DNA of 64,000 nt from Eurosta solidaginis (lineage: Eukaryota; Arthropoda; Insecta; Diptera; Tephritidae): NCBI RefSeq assembly GCF_040869045.1, contig NC_090319.1, positions 302,300,998 to 302,364,997 on the forward strand. The letters run 5' to 3'. Shown here piece after piece: positions 51,721 to 62,173 of this stretch. A program made the position numbers and the translations under genes. Below the pieces are notes generated by a model, which worked only from the letters and a program-made list of their open reading frames with translations, was not told the origin of the DNA and made no database searches. Every line of letters starts with the position of its first letter. Within the stretch, counting starts at the first letter, position 1.

Positions 51721-54129
51721 CTGTTATGGAAACGCATCTACGGTGGAAGCAGTAAGTAAGGAAGGCGGTCGGCATGATGTTGTGGTGCACAGTGGCTAGT
51801 CATTGCCGGATGGGGCGGGTCCTTGCCAACCTTACTGTTCCAGCGCCATAAACAGAAAAAGTTCCTATCATGCCTATCAAACTAGCAGCTGTCAAATTTA
51901 AAATAAACTGACAGAAGCGCAGAGACGACTCAAAACGCTTATAATTCAAAATAAAACAACATCCGGCCGAACCGGATGTCACGGACAGACCGTTAACATT
52001 CAAACAATTTAAACTTCAAAAAAAACTAACGCAAAAAAAAAAATTACACTATGAAAATGTAGGTAAGTGTGTGTAGTGCATAAGTGAGAGAAAAAAAAAA
52101 TGATCCAACAGATCACACTTTATTGGGCCGAAATCGAAACGAAATCTAATATGAATACTTAAGTCTGACTAAGCTTGTTCTGTTGGGGGTTCTTTTCTTT
52201 TCTCTTACTTTTGCTCGTAATATTTTAAATTATACAATTATTTACGTCTACCCCTTTTTTTTTATAATCGTTATAAACGCTATGTGTGGAAAAATATGTA
52301 ATTAAATGTACTTATGTATAGTAAATATACTACATACAACGTTAGAATTTGGTCGAGTACCCCTTTTCTGTTTTCCCTTCACAAAACATATTTTAGGGCT
52401 ATAAAGTTGGGATACAAATTCCGATTATTGGGGCTCTCTTACAAAATTATTATGTTGTTGTAGTAGAACTTATTTAACAAAATATCAATTTGGTATAACG
52501 CACAGTATAATGACACTAACATGTAATATGTACCAAGAAAACTTGTTATAAAAGCAATAAAGATTAAATTTGTATAGCGCTATGTATTATATGCACGTAT
52601 ATTATTTCCAAAAATGGATCGTTAAAACGTTTCACGTGATAAGGACGGCTTATTATCAATAAAATTTATAGAGCTAACTTCAAACATTTTAAAGCGACAA
52701 AATATATTATTAAAATGATATAAAAAAAGGATGTATGCCCTTTGCTGTAAAGCTAACAATTTCAAGTATTCAATAATAAAATTTGACGGGAAAAATCGAC
52801 CCTTGTTAAATAGTTCACCCGGACTGTATAAAACCCTCTAAGTACCACTTAGAAATTTCTTTAACTACCCTGCAAAAACGCTCTCGTCATTCCACGTCAT
52901 TTGACTAGCTATTATACAGTCATAGGTTATATTCCTAGTCACATTTGCATGGGCGTGGGTAAGTTTTATGACCAAATTTTTTTGTAGGGTAATTATTTTG
53001 AAGTTCATACATGGCTGGTACTTACATGGCCGCCAGAGTACGTACCGTGGGCCTCTGCCGGCGTGGTTACTGGTGATGTTGTTGTTGCTGGTGAAGTTGT
53101 CGCTGTTGTTGGTTATGGCGCGCGGTCTTGGGCGCGCTGTGTTGGTACTGTTGGTGGTTGTTGCGCTCTGGTCCGAGGTGATCAAGTGAACCTGGTGGCA
53201 ATAAAACTTCGTGTTGACCTTTACGATCTGGATGACTTGGTGATAACTTTGGCGTTCGTTGTATTACGCTGCAGTGTACTGCTGGCCCTGGAGGCGGAGG
53301 TGGTGTTGGACGCTTATCCAAAGGTGGTGGTGTACGTCGTAAACGTAGAGAAAGGAATTTATCTTCGGATACCAAGGGTTTCTCATCAACAATTTGTTTA
53401 CTGCCGTCCGAATCCGAATCGGAATCACTATAACTTTCCTCACTAGGTGTGACTGTGAAACGCCGACCTACTACTTCAACTGGATAGTCTTTACGTTGAG
53501 CTTGTGTCCACACAACACAACCGTTGTAAGGTTTATTACCACCCAAAATAGACGAGTAAAAACGAGGTTTGACGGAATGAACTGGTCGGTACTTTGCGCT
53601 ATCGACTCTTTCCTAGTTTCTGGGCATTTTCTCGTTTGTTATTTTGGTAGTTGGGTGAAGGAATCGGCAATTCCTCGTTGCGGTCTTGTGGTTCTTCACA
53701 ATACTCTCTTGAATATGTGCACAGCACGGCGAGGGTGTTTTGCGATGAGTTGAATATAGTCGGGGATGTGAAGTTGATGTAAGCAATAGTGTTAATGAAG
53801 CAGGAGCTGTGCTTGATGCCTTTTCCTCTTTGGTTTATAAAATTTTCCGATTAACTGCGCAAAAGAAAAGCAAACTCTTGCTTTTTCCTGGCCGGAAAAA
53901 CGTGCTATCTTTTTGCTTTTCTTTTTCTAAATTTTTTTCACGTCATCTTCGTTTTACTTGCGGCCGGAAACTCATGGCTTTTTTCGCTAGTGATCGCCGG
54001 TCTTTCTTTCTTGTTTTTCGATACTTTTGTATCGCAACTTTCGCCTATCACCAGGCACTAAGTGTGTTCGCACGAAAACGCTCACAAGTGGACCGTAACC
54101 GTAGACCATAACAGCAGACCGTAACAAAG
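51721..54129. mobile_element. Insertion of about 2.4 kb with inverted ends, carrying a gene-like frame
   Basis: Interrupts LINE-D copy 4 exactly between GK and QVCRC. The left end CTGTTATGGAAACGCATCTA, CGGT and the right end read inward (TGTTACGGTCTGCTGTTATG, GTCTACGGT) share TGTTAYGG and TCTACGGT in inverted orientation, so a DNA transposon with short, imperfect terminal repeats is likely. A clean target duplication is not visible (AAG at both sides at best). No transposase is recognised. The inside has a 1.1-kb AT-rich part and the minus-strand frame at 53067-53630. Confidence 0.55.
53067..53630 (-). pseudogene. Unidentified gene-like frame inside the insertion
   Basis: Minus strand. After a TAG the frame runs about 187 residues to TAA at 53067; the first Met is at 53546. 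It includes KYRPVHSVKPRFYSSILGGN, NGCVVWTQAQRKDYPVEVVG, an acidic Ser/Asp run (SYSDSDSDSDGSK), LSLRLRRTPPPLDKRPTPPP, and a Gln/His-rich end. Upstream in another phase is a second protein-like stretch (LAVLCTYSREYCEEPQDRNE, then LPIPSPNYQNNKRENAQKLG), so a frameshift near 53615 is likely. Composition is that of a host protein rather than a transposase. I do not recognise the family. A captured host exon or processed transcript is one reading; a transposon-own accessory gene is another. Confidence 0.4.
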
Positions 54130-55920
54130 CAGGTATGCAGGTGCACACCACAGGGTGGGGTGCTTTCACCTCTGCTTTAGTTGATCACCATAAATGAAGG
54201 AAAACTTAACGCAGGGGGTTCGTCGTGGCGCATGCCGACGACGTGGCGATCTGGGTCTCTGGTCCTTTCCCCTCCGTAATGAGCGAAATCATGGAAAGGG
54301 CATTGGCTAAACTCTGCAGGTGGGCACAGGGATGTGGCCTTAGGTTAAATCCCGACAAGACGGACCTGCTACTCTTTACGAGGAAGTACAAGCCACCTGC
54401 CTTCAGACTACCATTCTTAAACGGCCAGCAACTAACCCTGTCATCGAGTATCAAGTATCTGGGACTAACAATTGACTGCAAGTTGAATTGGAAAGTATGC
54501 ATCGAAGAGCGGGTACGGAAAGCCTGCATCGCCTTCTATGCCTGCAAATCAATGTTTGGTAAGAAATGGGGCTCAAGCCAAGCATGGTACTTTCGATGTA
54601 CGAGGCGGTGGTGCGACCGGTGCTTACCTATGGTTCCATAGTCTGGTGGGAAGCTCTAAGTAAGAGCTACAATCTCACCAGCCTGCAAAGAGTCCAGCGC
54701 ACTGCGTGCGTTGGTGCCATAGGGGCCGGACGCACTTGCCCCACAACTGCTTTAGACCCCATTTTGCATTTGCTGCCGATCGACTTGCATATACTTTGTA
54801 CATCGTCACAAACCGCACTGAGACTCAGGGAGTCTGGGTGTTGGTAGGATACTCAGCAAGGGCATAGTAGAATCCTAAATAAACTTCCGGATGGTACATG
54901 TAGTACCGAGACAGATTACTACCCTCGCAAACTGAAGTTTGATTACGGTTGTAATACCGCTATTCCAAGCAGGAACGAGTGGAAGAGAAACCCGGGCATA
55001 AGGGTCGAGGACATCCACATCTACACTGACGGCTCCAAGATGGAATCGGGATTGGGGGCCGGAGTCTTCTCTGAGTCCCTAGATTTGTCTGCATCATTCA
55101 GACTCCCATAGCACTGCAGCGTGTTTCAAGCAGAAATCCTCGAGATTTGGCAAGCCTGCGAATCACTGGAGGGCTTAATGTAGCTGGTAAAGTTTGCATC
55201 CTGTCGGATAGCCAAGCAGCGATAAAAGAGCTTTCCTCGCCACACATTAACTCAAAATTAGTGTGGGCTTGTAAGCGACTCATATCCCAGTTATCCACCA
55301 ATCTAGAAATACGCGTTATCTGGGTCCCGGGTCATAGGGGGATAGAGGGTAACGAGAAGGCCGACGAGGAAATAACCAGTGTCGAAGTAGGCATACCCTT
55401 AGCAGAAGCCAAGGGGAATATCCAAAGCTTCTACCTGAAGAAAGCACAAACAAAGTGAAATAACATCACCACCTGTGCAATATCAAAATCCATTTGGCCA
55501 AACTATGATGGAAAGAGGACGAGAAGTCTTCTGAACAAATCCAGGGCTAACACATGCAAACTGATAGCAGTCTGCACCGGTCATTGGGCAGTAGGTACAC
55601 ATGCGGAAAAGATGGGCATTCCGTATAACGAATACTGCAGAAGCTGCAAAGATCCAAATGCCAGGGAGACAGTAGAACACTTTATGTGTAAATGCCCGGC
55701 TCTAGCTAGAGCCCGGCTAAGGTTCCTTGGAACCCCGTTTCTAGAAGACCTCAGAGGGTTATCTGTGATAGCAATCCCGAATATTCTTAATTTTATGAAC
55801 AACTCTGGCTGGTTGTAATACATTGATCGTAACATTCCGTAGGTTTTTAGACGAGTTACATGGCATCAAAACGGCTTTGAATAGCTACTTGGGCGACCAG
55901 GGTCGCATCCATTTCACCTA
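54130..55920 (+). pseudogene. LINE-D copy 4, C-terminal RT, RNase H and 3' end (split copy)
   Basis: Starts QVCRCTPQGGVLSPLL, then a stop, catalytic VVAHADDVAIWVSGPF near 54218, LNPDKTDLLLFTRKYKP, SIKYLGLTIDCKLNW, YEAVVRPVLTYGSIVWWEAL, a frame slip, RNase H motif one (IHIYTDGSKMESGLGAGVF), HCSVFQAEILEIWQACESLE with the catalytic Glu, ILSDSQAAIKELS, VIWVPGHRGIEGNEKADEE, and the finger CRSCKDPNARETVEHFMCKC. It ends in a CCTACCTACCTACCTAA tail near 55920. Several stops and slips make it inactive, but all domains are still recognisable. Confidence 0.85.
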
Positions 55921-57667
55921 CCTACCTACCTAAGATTAGGTGGCAACCATAGGTGGTACCTTTCGTTTGGTACCTTATTGGCTTACCTAATTTAATAGAA
56001 AAAAATCGAAAAGGTAGCAACCTCGTAAATAAATTAGAGGCAACACTTAGAAAAATATTGATGTACCAAATTTAATTGAAAATGGGTGAGCCGTTTTGGT
56101 GACCGGTCGTATGTACATATATGGAAATAAACAACAATTACTCATTTAAAGTTTTAATACATATATACACAAATATGCAAAAATTTAACTTTGAAGTAAA
56201 TGATAAGATAAAATAAAAAAGCGGTGGGTTCTGATAAGAATAGGATGCGTTGGAATTTTCTACAGCATGTTGAAGCCTGCATCCACTAAAATTCCCAGAG
56301 TAGTTTCATCTTTATGTTGCGAAGCTTGACACCATATAGCAGGACAGGACTCTTTGAGCTTTTGATTTTCGATCGGCCACAGAGGACTTAAATTTTCAAT
56401 GCGTACTGGGTCCAAAGGATAATATTCCGCTGTATTTTCAAGCTAAAGTTGTCGTTTGCGATAAAAATGGTTACCAGAATCTAAATGAGAGGCCGAATCG
56501 TACGTAACATAGTACGATCCGTGATCGAATGCGGTTTTTTTAATCACAATAGCTCCTAAATGTTGTATCGAATTATTGAAATATATGAACTAGGGACAAC
56601 GCGTCTTCACTATATCCATAATATATTATTATTTTTTTTTAAATAGTTGGTTAGCCTAATTTTTATCGCTTGAGTGAAAATAGTTTTCGATCCGTGATCG
56701 TATGTCACGATTCCATATCAGGGTTCGCATTATTGACTGAACTAAATTTAATTTGGAAGGTATACACATTAGTTGTATGTCTACCTCGTAATTATTGCGA
56801 TAGTCGCTGTTATTACACAAACTGACTATGCATTAAAAATTAAATAATCGAATTCCCATTGCTTGATTATTTTGATTTAATTTTAAATTACGGCAGCCAA
56901 TACTGACGTGGTGGTCAAGACTCCAGCTTTTTTTACTGCAGTTACTTCGTTTTGTCCTCGGTCACCATCAAGCCCATTCTTGCCAATTAATTTTCCTGTT
57001 TGGATTAAGCGGTACTGGCGGCGCAGGTATTTCGGTCGACTATGTCAATGACGGTAAAATACGCAAGTATTTACATGCTCTTATAAAATATGTATCCCGA
57101 TCGGTTATGTTCGATAAGCACTTTAGGGGTCGCTCTGTCTGAAACCGTGTTAAGTTACCAACGGCTCGGAGAGGTCTTCCCAATTTTGACTAGAGCTGGT
57201 GGGTTTGCTGAACGCTATTTTAGATAACCGTATAAACAGAGAGGATATATAGAATAAGAGACGTCATTTCATACTTTTTGCGAAATTTATTTGTAATGTC
57301 CCATTTGTGGGGTAAATTTAAATTCCTTCTACACATTTTCATGAGGTATTTTTGATTGTTTTAAAGGATGGTACTAATTAAGCAATTCATCCTCTTTTCA
57401 ACAATCACAATATATATTAACACAAACTTCTTAAAAATTTGCAGAAGGCAATTTTCTATTCTATCTATCCTCTCTGGTAAAAACTTTGTGGGGAAATTAA
57501 ATTCAAACATAGATTCATCTCATGGTGGAATAACCAGGTGAAGAAATTGCTCAATTGTCTTGCTCTAAATCCTTCTTAGTTTGTCATTCGCCTATCTGAA
57601 AATTTTCACTAATCCTTTCCCCGGATAATTGTTGTTTTTTGGACTTTTCAATAGGGAAATATGCTAT
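55921..57667 (-). other. Unassigned DNA with two coding-like minus-strand segments
   Basis: Minus strand 56589-56260 reads FNNSIQHLGAIVIKKTAFDH, GSYYVTYDSASHLDSGN, HFYRKRQL, one TAG, then ENTAEYYPLDPVRIENLSPL and SQHKDETTLGILVDAGFNML before TAG at 56260. Minus strand 57045-56883 reads SRPKYLRRQYRLIQTGK, LIGKNGLDGDRGQNEVTAVK and KAGVLTTTSVLAAVI before TAA. Both have ordinary protein composition but no motif I recognise; they could be decayed parts of one gene or of a mobile element. Other DNA here is AT-rich. Confidence 0.3.
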
Positions 57668-58251
57668 TGTAACGAATTTACTTCAAATCCTCTTATTTGC
57701 CCTTCTGCTAAGTTCGAATCACTAAACTGTTGAATAAATAACTCCAATATGTAATAATGCAAAATGGCCTTTATTAAAGTACTTCACAATAACACTTATA
57801 CTTTGCAACTAGCTTGCTTAACAACCAAACTGATTGATAGCTCAAAATGAAACTCACTTTCAAAATAATACAGCTACTGCTTGCTAGATAGCGTCTTAAT
57901 CGAAACTGATTATAGTGCCTCTACCGCTGGTGCTTTTATACTCTGTGATTTCCTCGTGGCATCTTCTAGGCGCTTCCAGAATTTGCTTAGTTGCCGTCAT
58001 ATAATTATAACTACAGATGCACGTATATATCTTCTCATATGCGTGTATTTGTGAGCGACACTTCAACAATTACAATTGCATACTTTTGGGAGCATCTCTT
58101 CTCTGCTGCGTGTACGTACATATGTGTAGACATAATGTTTTATTCGTTTATGTAGATACATAATGATTGATCTATGGATGTACATGCAAGGCGCTCCTTA
58201 GCATCGGCTTAGAGATGGCAGCACCCCTTAGTTTTGCTAATATTCGTAACA
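57668..58251 (-). repeat. 3' LTR of copy A
   Basis: On the minus strand begins TGTTACGAATATTAGC and ends AATTCGTTACA. Contains a TATA box (CAGAGTATAAAAGCACCAGC, about 57928-57948) and, near its downstream part, CTTTAATAAAGG as poly(A) signal. Confidence 0.9.
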
Positions 58252-58264
58252 CTGCCCTCCACCT
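58252..58264 (-). other. Polypurine tract
   Basis: Minus strand AGGTGGAGGGCAG directly abuts the 3' LTR (TGTTACG). The same tract precedes the LTR of copy B at 62723. Confidence 0.75.
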
Positions 58265-58376
58265 AAGTCTGATCGTCCCGATCAGACAAATCTTTCGATC
58301 TAAACGCTGCCAGCATCTCCAATGTACCACTCTTCTACTTCGTGGTTTCCCAATGGTTTGTATGCGGTAGATGGTG

Positions 58377-59255
58377 TCACTTCATCTTCTTCACAACTTT
58401 GTACGGGCCTTCCCAACTGCACCGAAATTTGATTAGAACACCTTTCCGCCGATGAGGGTTGTATAACAGTACCAAATCTCCCGCCAAGTAACCTTTCGAA
58501 TTATTGTTCTCATGGTACCTGTGTTTCATCGTACTACTCAATACCCTGGTTCGTTCCTTCACACTCTGTTGTTTGGCCAATGAACTACTTCGTAGAGCTT
58601 GCGCTGGACGGATTTGCTTTGCATAATCAGTATCGTTCCCACGTTTCCCCACAGTAGTGCGCTCTGGCTTGAAACTACCCTCGCATTCTTTCTGGGAAAT
58701 TCTTTGCTTCGGTTTTGTGCGTCCATTAGGTTTTGTCAATGCCAGTGTTTCTCTCACAGGTACTCTTGATTTTGATTTATTTGGCCCATTCGATCTATCA
58801 AATTTTGCCTTTAACTTTCGTGGTCTTTGTCGAGTCTTTTCCACCAGTACCCTATTACTGCTGAACCCTTTCTCCAAACTGAAGTTAAGTCGTATATCCT
58901 GGTTCTTATAACGCATCACCCTTCTCTGCATATCGATCTTGATGTCATGGTCAACCAAGAAGTCCACTTCCAATATGACTTCGTCAACGATCTCTGCCAC
59001 AACGAATTTGTGTAGAACCATGACCTCCCCAATTAAGACTTCACATACCACTTCTCCCTGGTCTTGGTTATACCCGCCAGTAATCGTACGCAATCTTGCT
59101 CCAGGTAATGGCTTTACTTTCCTGTTGACCAAATCAGATAGGATCAAGGAATGAGATGCGCCCGTATCTACAGTCAGTACACGCTCCTTGCCATCCACAT
59201 TTCCTTTGACGGTAAGACTGCTCGATTTCCTTCCAGTTTGCGAGATAGGTATCAC
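58377..59255 (-). CDS. Protease joined to integrase C-terminal tail (copy A)
   Basis: A continuous 292-residue frame. Retropepsin-like aspartic protease comes first (LTVDTGASHSLI near residues 27-38, EVDFLVDHDIKIDM near 97-110). A basic linker (about 130-215) follows, then a segment typical of the end of Ty3/gypsy integrase, including MKHRYHENN near 243, GDLVLLYNPHRRKG near 258 and SWEGPYKVVKKM near 280. Reverse transcriptase, RNase H and the integrase zinc-finger and catalytic core, which normally lie between, are absent, and the frame is kept open across the junction. The protease could in principle still process Gag; the tail alone cannot integrate DNA. Confidence 0.85.
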   Translation of the reverse strand: MIPISQTGRKSSSLTVKGNVDGKERVLTVDTGASHSLILSDLVNRKVKPLPGARLRTITGGYNQDQGEVVCEVLIGEVMVLHKFVVAEIVDEVILEVDFLVDHDIKIDMQRRVMRYKNQDIRLNFSLEKGFSSNRVLVEKTRQRPRKLKAKFDRSNGPNKSKSRVPVRETLALTKPNGRTKPKQRISQKECEGSFKPERTTVGKRGNDTDYAKQIRPAQALRSSSLAKQQSVKERTRVLSSTMKHRYHENNNSKGYLAGDLVLLYNPHRRKGVLIKFRCSWEGPYKVVKKMK

Positions 59256-60568
59256 ACGACATTCAATAGCTGGGCAAGTTCTCGATCTTTACATTTGACT
59301 CGCTCTTGCTTATCTCCTCCAGCTTTGCGTTTACGACCAGCCAAGTTGGAACTACCATGACCGGTGCTGCAATGACGTGCAATGTGACTTGGGTTACCGC
59401 ACTTGAAACACTTCATAACTCCGGCATTGTTTTGTTGTAATCCCTTCAGTGCTTCCAAAATGTGTCTACCCAATCTGGCCTTTCCACTTCCACGCGATGA
59501 GCTTTGTATGCGGGCTTACTCAAAAGTGACGCTGTTTCCTGAGTCAGTGCATGGGATACCGTTTCAGCAAATGTTGGCTTTGGGTTCGCGTATGTGGCTC
59601 GCTTCATTTCGACGTCCCGTATGCCGTTAATAAAGCTCTGAATCTTTATTTACGCTTTCAGTGTATTCCACGGGTTCGTCCGCATTTGCAAGATGAGCCA
59701 ATCTTTCAACATCCGAAGCAAACTCCTGTAATGTCTCATTTGCTTTTTGGTAACGGTTTTGCAACTCAATTTGGTATATCTGTTTTCTATGCTCGCTTCC
59801 ATAACGTCTCTCGACAGCGGCCATCAATGCTTCATTGTTGTTCCGCTCTCCCTCGGGAATCGCCTGTAGGATTTCGGCTGCTGGCCCCTTCAATGCTACG
59901 AATAGAGCAGCAACTTTATCTTCAGCATTCCAGTTGTTCACTGCTGACGTCTTCTCAAATTGAAACTTGAATACCTCGAAAGGAACAGAGCCGTCAAAAG
60001 ATGGAGTTTTTACCTTCGGATTGCTCGCTGGAACAGCTGGGCGATTTAGTTGTAACTGTTGCATAAGACCTTTCAACGCTTCTATCTCGGCATCAATTTT
60101 GTCCTCGAGTTATAAAATTTTTGCACCCTGCTCTTCCAGTTTCGCAAAGAGCTGCGATGATACCTGTTCCGAAATTTTTGTCGACATTCCAGATATACGT
60201 GCATCTTGCGCTTCCAGTTGAGATGACATATATGTCTTTTGTTCTTCCAATTGAGATGACATTTGCAACGCCATTTCTGAAATGCGTGCCTCCTGTGACT
60301 CCAGCTGAGATGCCATTGACGATGTTTGTACAGATATTTTGCTCGTCACTGTCTGCGGTGTTTCGTTTTTTTCTTCCATTTTTGTTGTTGTTTTGTCGCT
60401 ATCATAATGAAAGACATACTCCTCAGCATTGTAGATTCCTTCAAATACCATAGCTACACTTAGTCGTTTTTGTAGCTGGGATTTATCGCCAGAAGTAGCC
60501 AATCCACGGATTTCCAACTCCTCCTTCAGTTGCTGGATCGTCAATTCACTCAACTTTGCGATGTCCAA
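59252..60568 (-). pseudogene. Gag with SAP domain, coiled coil, capsid and zinc knuckle (copy A)
   Basis: From Met at 60568: an N-terminal SAP-type motif (LTIQQLKEELEIRGLATSGD, KSQLQKRL; residues about 8-36), a coiled-coil region of repeated SSQLEEQ/SSQLEAQDARIS units (about 75-150), an in-frame TAA at 60110, then capsid-like sequence (VKTPSFDGSVPFEVFKFQFE, AEDKVAALFVALKGPAAEIL, ERRYG...YQIELQNRYQKANET), a stop at 59627 with a frame slip, and the zinc knuckle CFKCGNPSHIARHC near 59400. It overlaps the protease start by four bases. Structural protein of the retroelement particle; this copy is broken. Confidence 0.85.
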
Positions 60569-60599
60569 GTTGTATTCCCAATCTTCGGATTATTCAACA

Positions 60600-60619
60600 A
60601 TTCCTCTTCTGACACCAAT
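60600..60619 (-). other. Primer-binding site
   Basis: Immediately after the 5' LTR the minus strand reads ATTGGTGTCAGAAGAGG. TGG at its start matches the complement of a tRNA CCA end. The specific tRNA is not assigned. Confidence 0.6.
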
Positions 60620-61198
60620 TGTAACGAATTTACTTCAAATCCTCTTATCTGGCCTTCTGCTAAGTTCGAATCACTAAACTGTTGAAGAAATAACTCCAAT
60701 ATTGAATAATGGAAAAATGGCCTTTATTAAAGTACTTCACAATAACACTTTGCAAATAGCTTGCTTAGCAACCAAACTGGTTGATAGCTCAAAATGAAAC
60801 TCACTTTCAAAATAATACAGCTATTGCTCGCTAGATAGCGTCTGAATCGAAACTGATTATAGCGCCTCTTCCGCTGGTGCTTTTATACTCTGTGATTTCC
60901 TCGTGGCATCTTCTAGGCGCTTCCAGAATTTGCTTAGTTGCCGTCATATAATTATAACTACAGATGCACGTATATAGCTTCTCATATGCGTGTATTTGTG
61001 AGCGACACTTCAACAATTACAATTGCATACTTTTGGGAGCATCTCTTCTCTGCTGCGTGTACGTACATATGTGTAGACATAATGTTTTATTCGTTTATGT
61101 AGATACATAATGATTAATCTATGGATGTACATGCAAGGCGCTCCTTAGCATCGGCTTAGAGATGGCAGCACCCCATAGTTTTGCTAATATTCGTAATA
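60620..61198 (-). repeat. 5' LTR of copy A
   Basis: Same order as the 3' LTR with scattered substitutions and small indels. The outer terminus on the plus strand is ATATTCGTAATA instead of ATATTCGTAACA. It overlaps the tandem duplication at 61134-61500. Confidence 0.88.
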
Positions 61199-61500
61199 CT
61201 ACTTTTAGTACTTCTTTACTATTCGGTGAATATCGATGGACCATTACTGGATTTAATTACAGAGATTATGTGGTGTTGGCTTCCTTAAGTAAGGCCAAGC
61301 TAGTACGTTCCATTATACATATATGTTTAATTCGTTCAAGGCGCTCCTTAGCATCGGCTTAGAGATGGCAGCACCCCATAGTTTTGCTAATATTCGTAAT
61401 ACTACTTTTAGTACTTCTTTACTATTCGGTGAATATCGAATCCCTTAAGTAAGGCCAAGCTAGTACGTTCCATTATACATATATGTTTAATTCGTTCAGA
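61134..61500. repeat. Tandem duplication spanning the LTR edge and flank
   Basis: CAAGGCGCTCCTTAGCATCG through ACTATTCGGTGAATATCGA occurs at 61134-61231 and again at about 61338-61439, and the following TTAAGTAAGGCCAAGCTAGT, ACGTTCCATTATACATATAT block occurs at about 61284-61336 and 61443-61497. The second copy lacks about 50 bases (61232-61283). The duplicated piece contains the last 65 bases of the LTR plus flank, so it arose after insertion of the retrotransposon. Confidence 0.85.
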
Positions 61501-62173
61501 CAAAACAAAAATTCAAACAGGTCTTTGTAAAAATAAACTATCACAACAACATATCCAATAAAGGAATTTCCTTTGTGCAGCGCTACAGAAGACTTTCGAG
61601 GAAGTTTTTTGTCATTCTTACATCAAAAAGACAAAATTGTCTATCATAGCTTATTTATGTAAAAACTTTGCTAAAACAATGGTATTATAAATATACAAAA
61701 AATTTTAACTCACAGTAGCTGTTTTGTCTTAAAAATCAACTCCCTTAGATTAAGAAGAATATTGCAGTTATGGATTGTCATTACCAATATTTCAATCCGG
61801 CTCGCTTCGGATCAGCATCTTCAGGTACTAGGAGCCTGTCGCGGGGCCCGTCTATCACCTGACATACTTTGGTAAATAAAAACTTGGTAAGATTAGTAAT
61901 ACATCATGAATTCAACTGTCAAGAGTTTTTGAGGCATCTTCTGATCAAGTTTGCCTAACATGTTAGAAGGGCATATGTTTTACTTCCGACATCCAACGAC
62001 AAATCAACAAAGCAGCTGGAATTTTTTTCGGTTTTTTAGGAGTGGAAACACATTTGAGAGAATCACAATCACTTCCTCCCATTGGGTCTGTAAAACTTTT
62101 CATCATTACGACACCAGTAGTCGAATCCAAAAACGTAATAAGGTTCAACTGAATAACTAACAATCATTTGTAT
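61501..62173. other. Unassigned DNA
   Basis: No gene or repeat is recognised between the duplication and the second LTR element. Confidence 0.4.

Larger units (their letters stand above)
57668..61198 (-). mobile_element. LTR retrotransposon (Ty3/gypsy-like), RT-less derivative, copy A
   Basis: Two LTRs (57668-58251 and 60620-61198) in direct orientation with TGTTACGAAT...ATTCGTTACA ends enclose, on the minus strand, primer-binding site, Gag, protease and the C-terminal tail of integrase, then the polypurine tract. Total about 3.5 kb, roughly half of an intact element of this type. Flanking CTAT (57664-57667) and CTAC (61199-61202) may be the 4-base target duplication with one change. The LTRs differ at many sites, so the insertion is not recent. 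There is no envelope gene. Confidence 0.9.
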
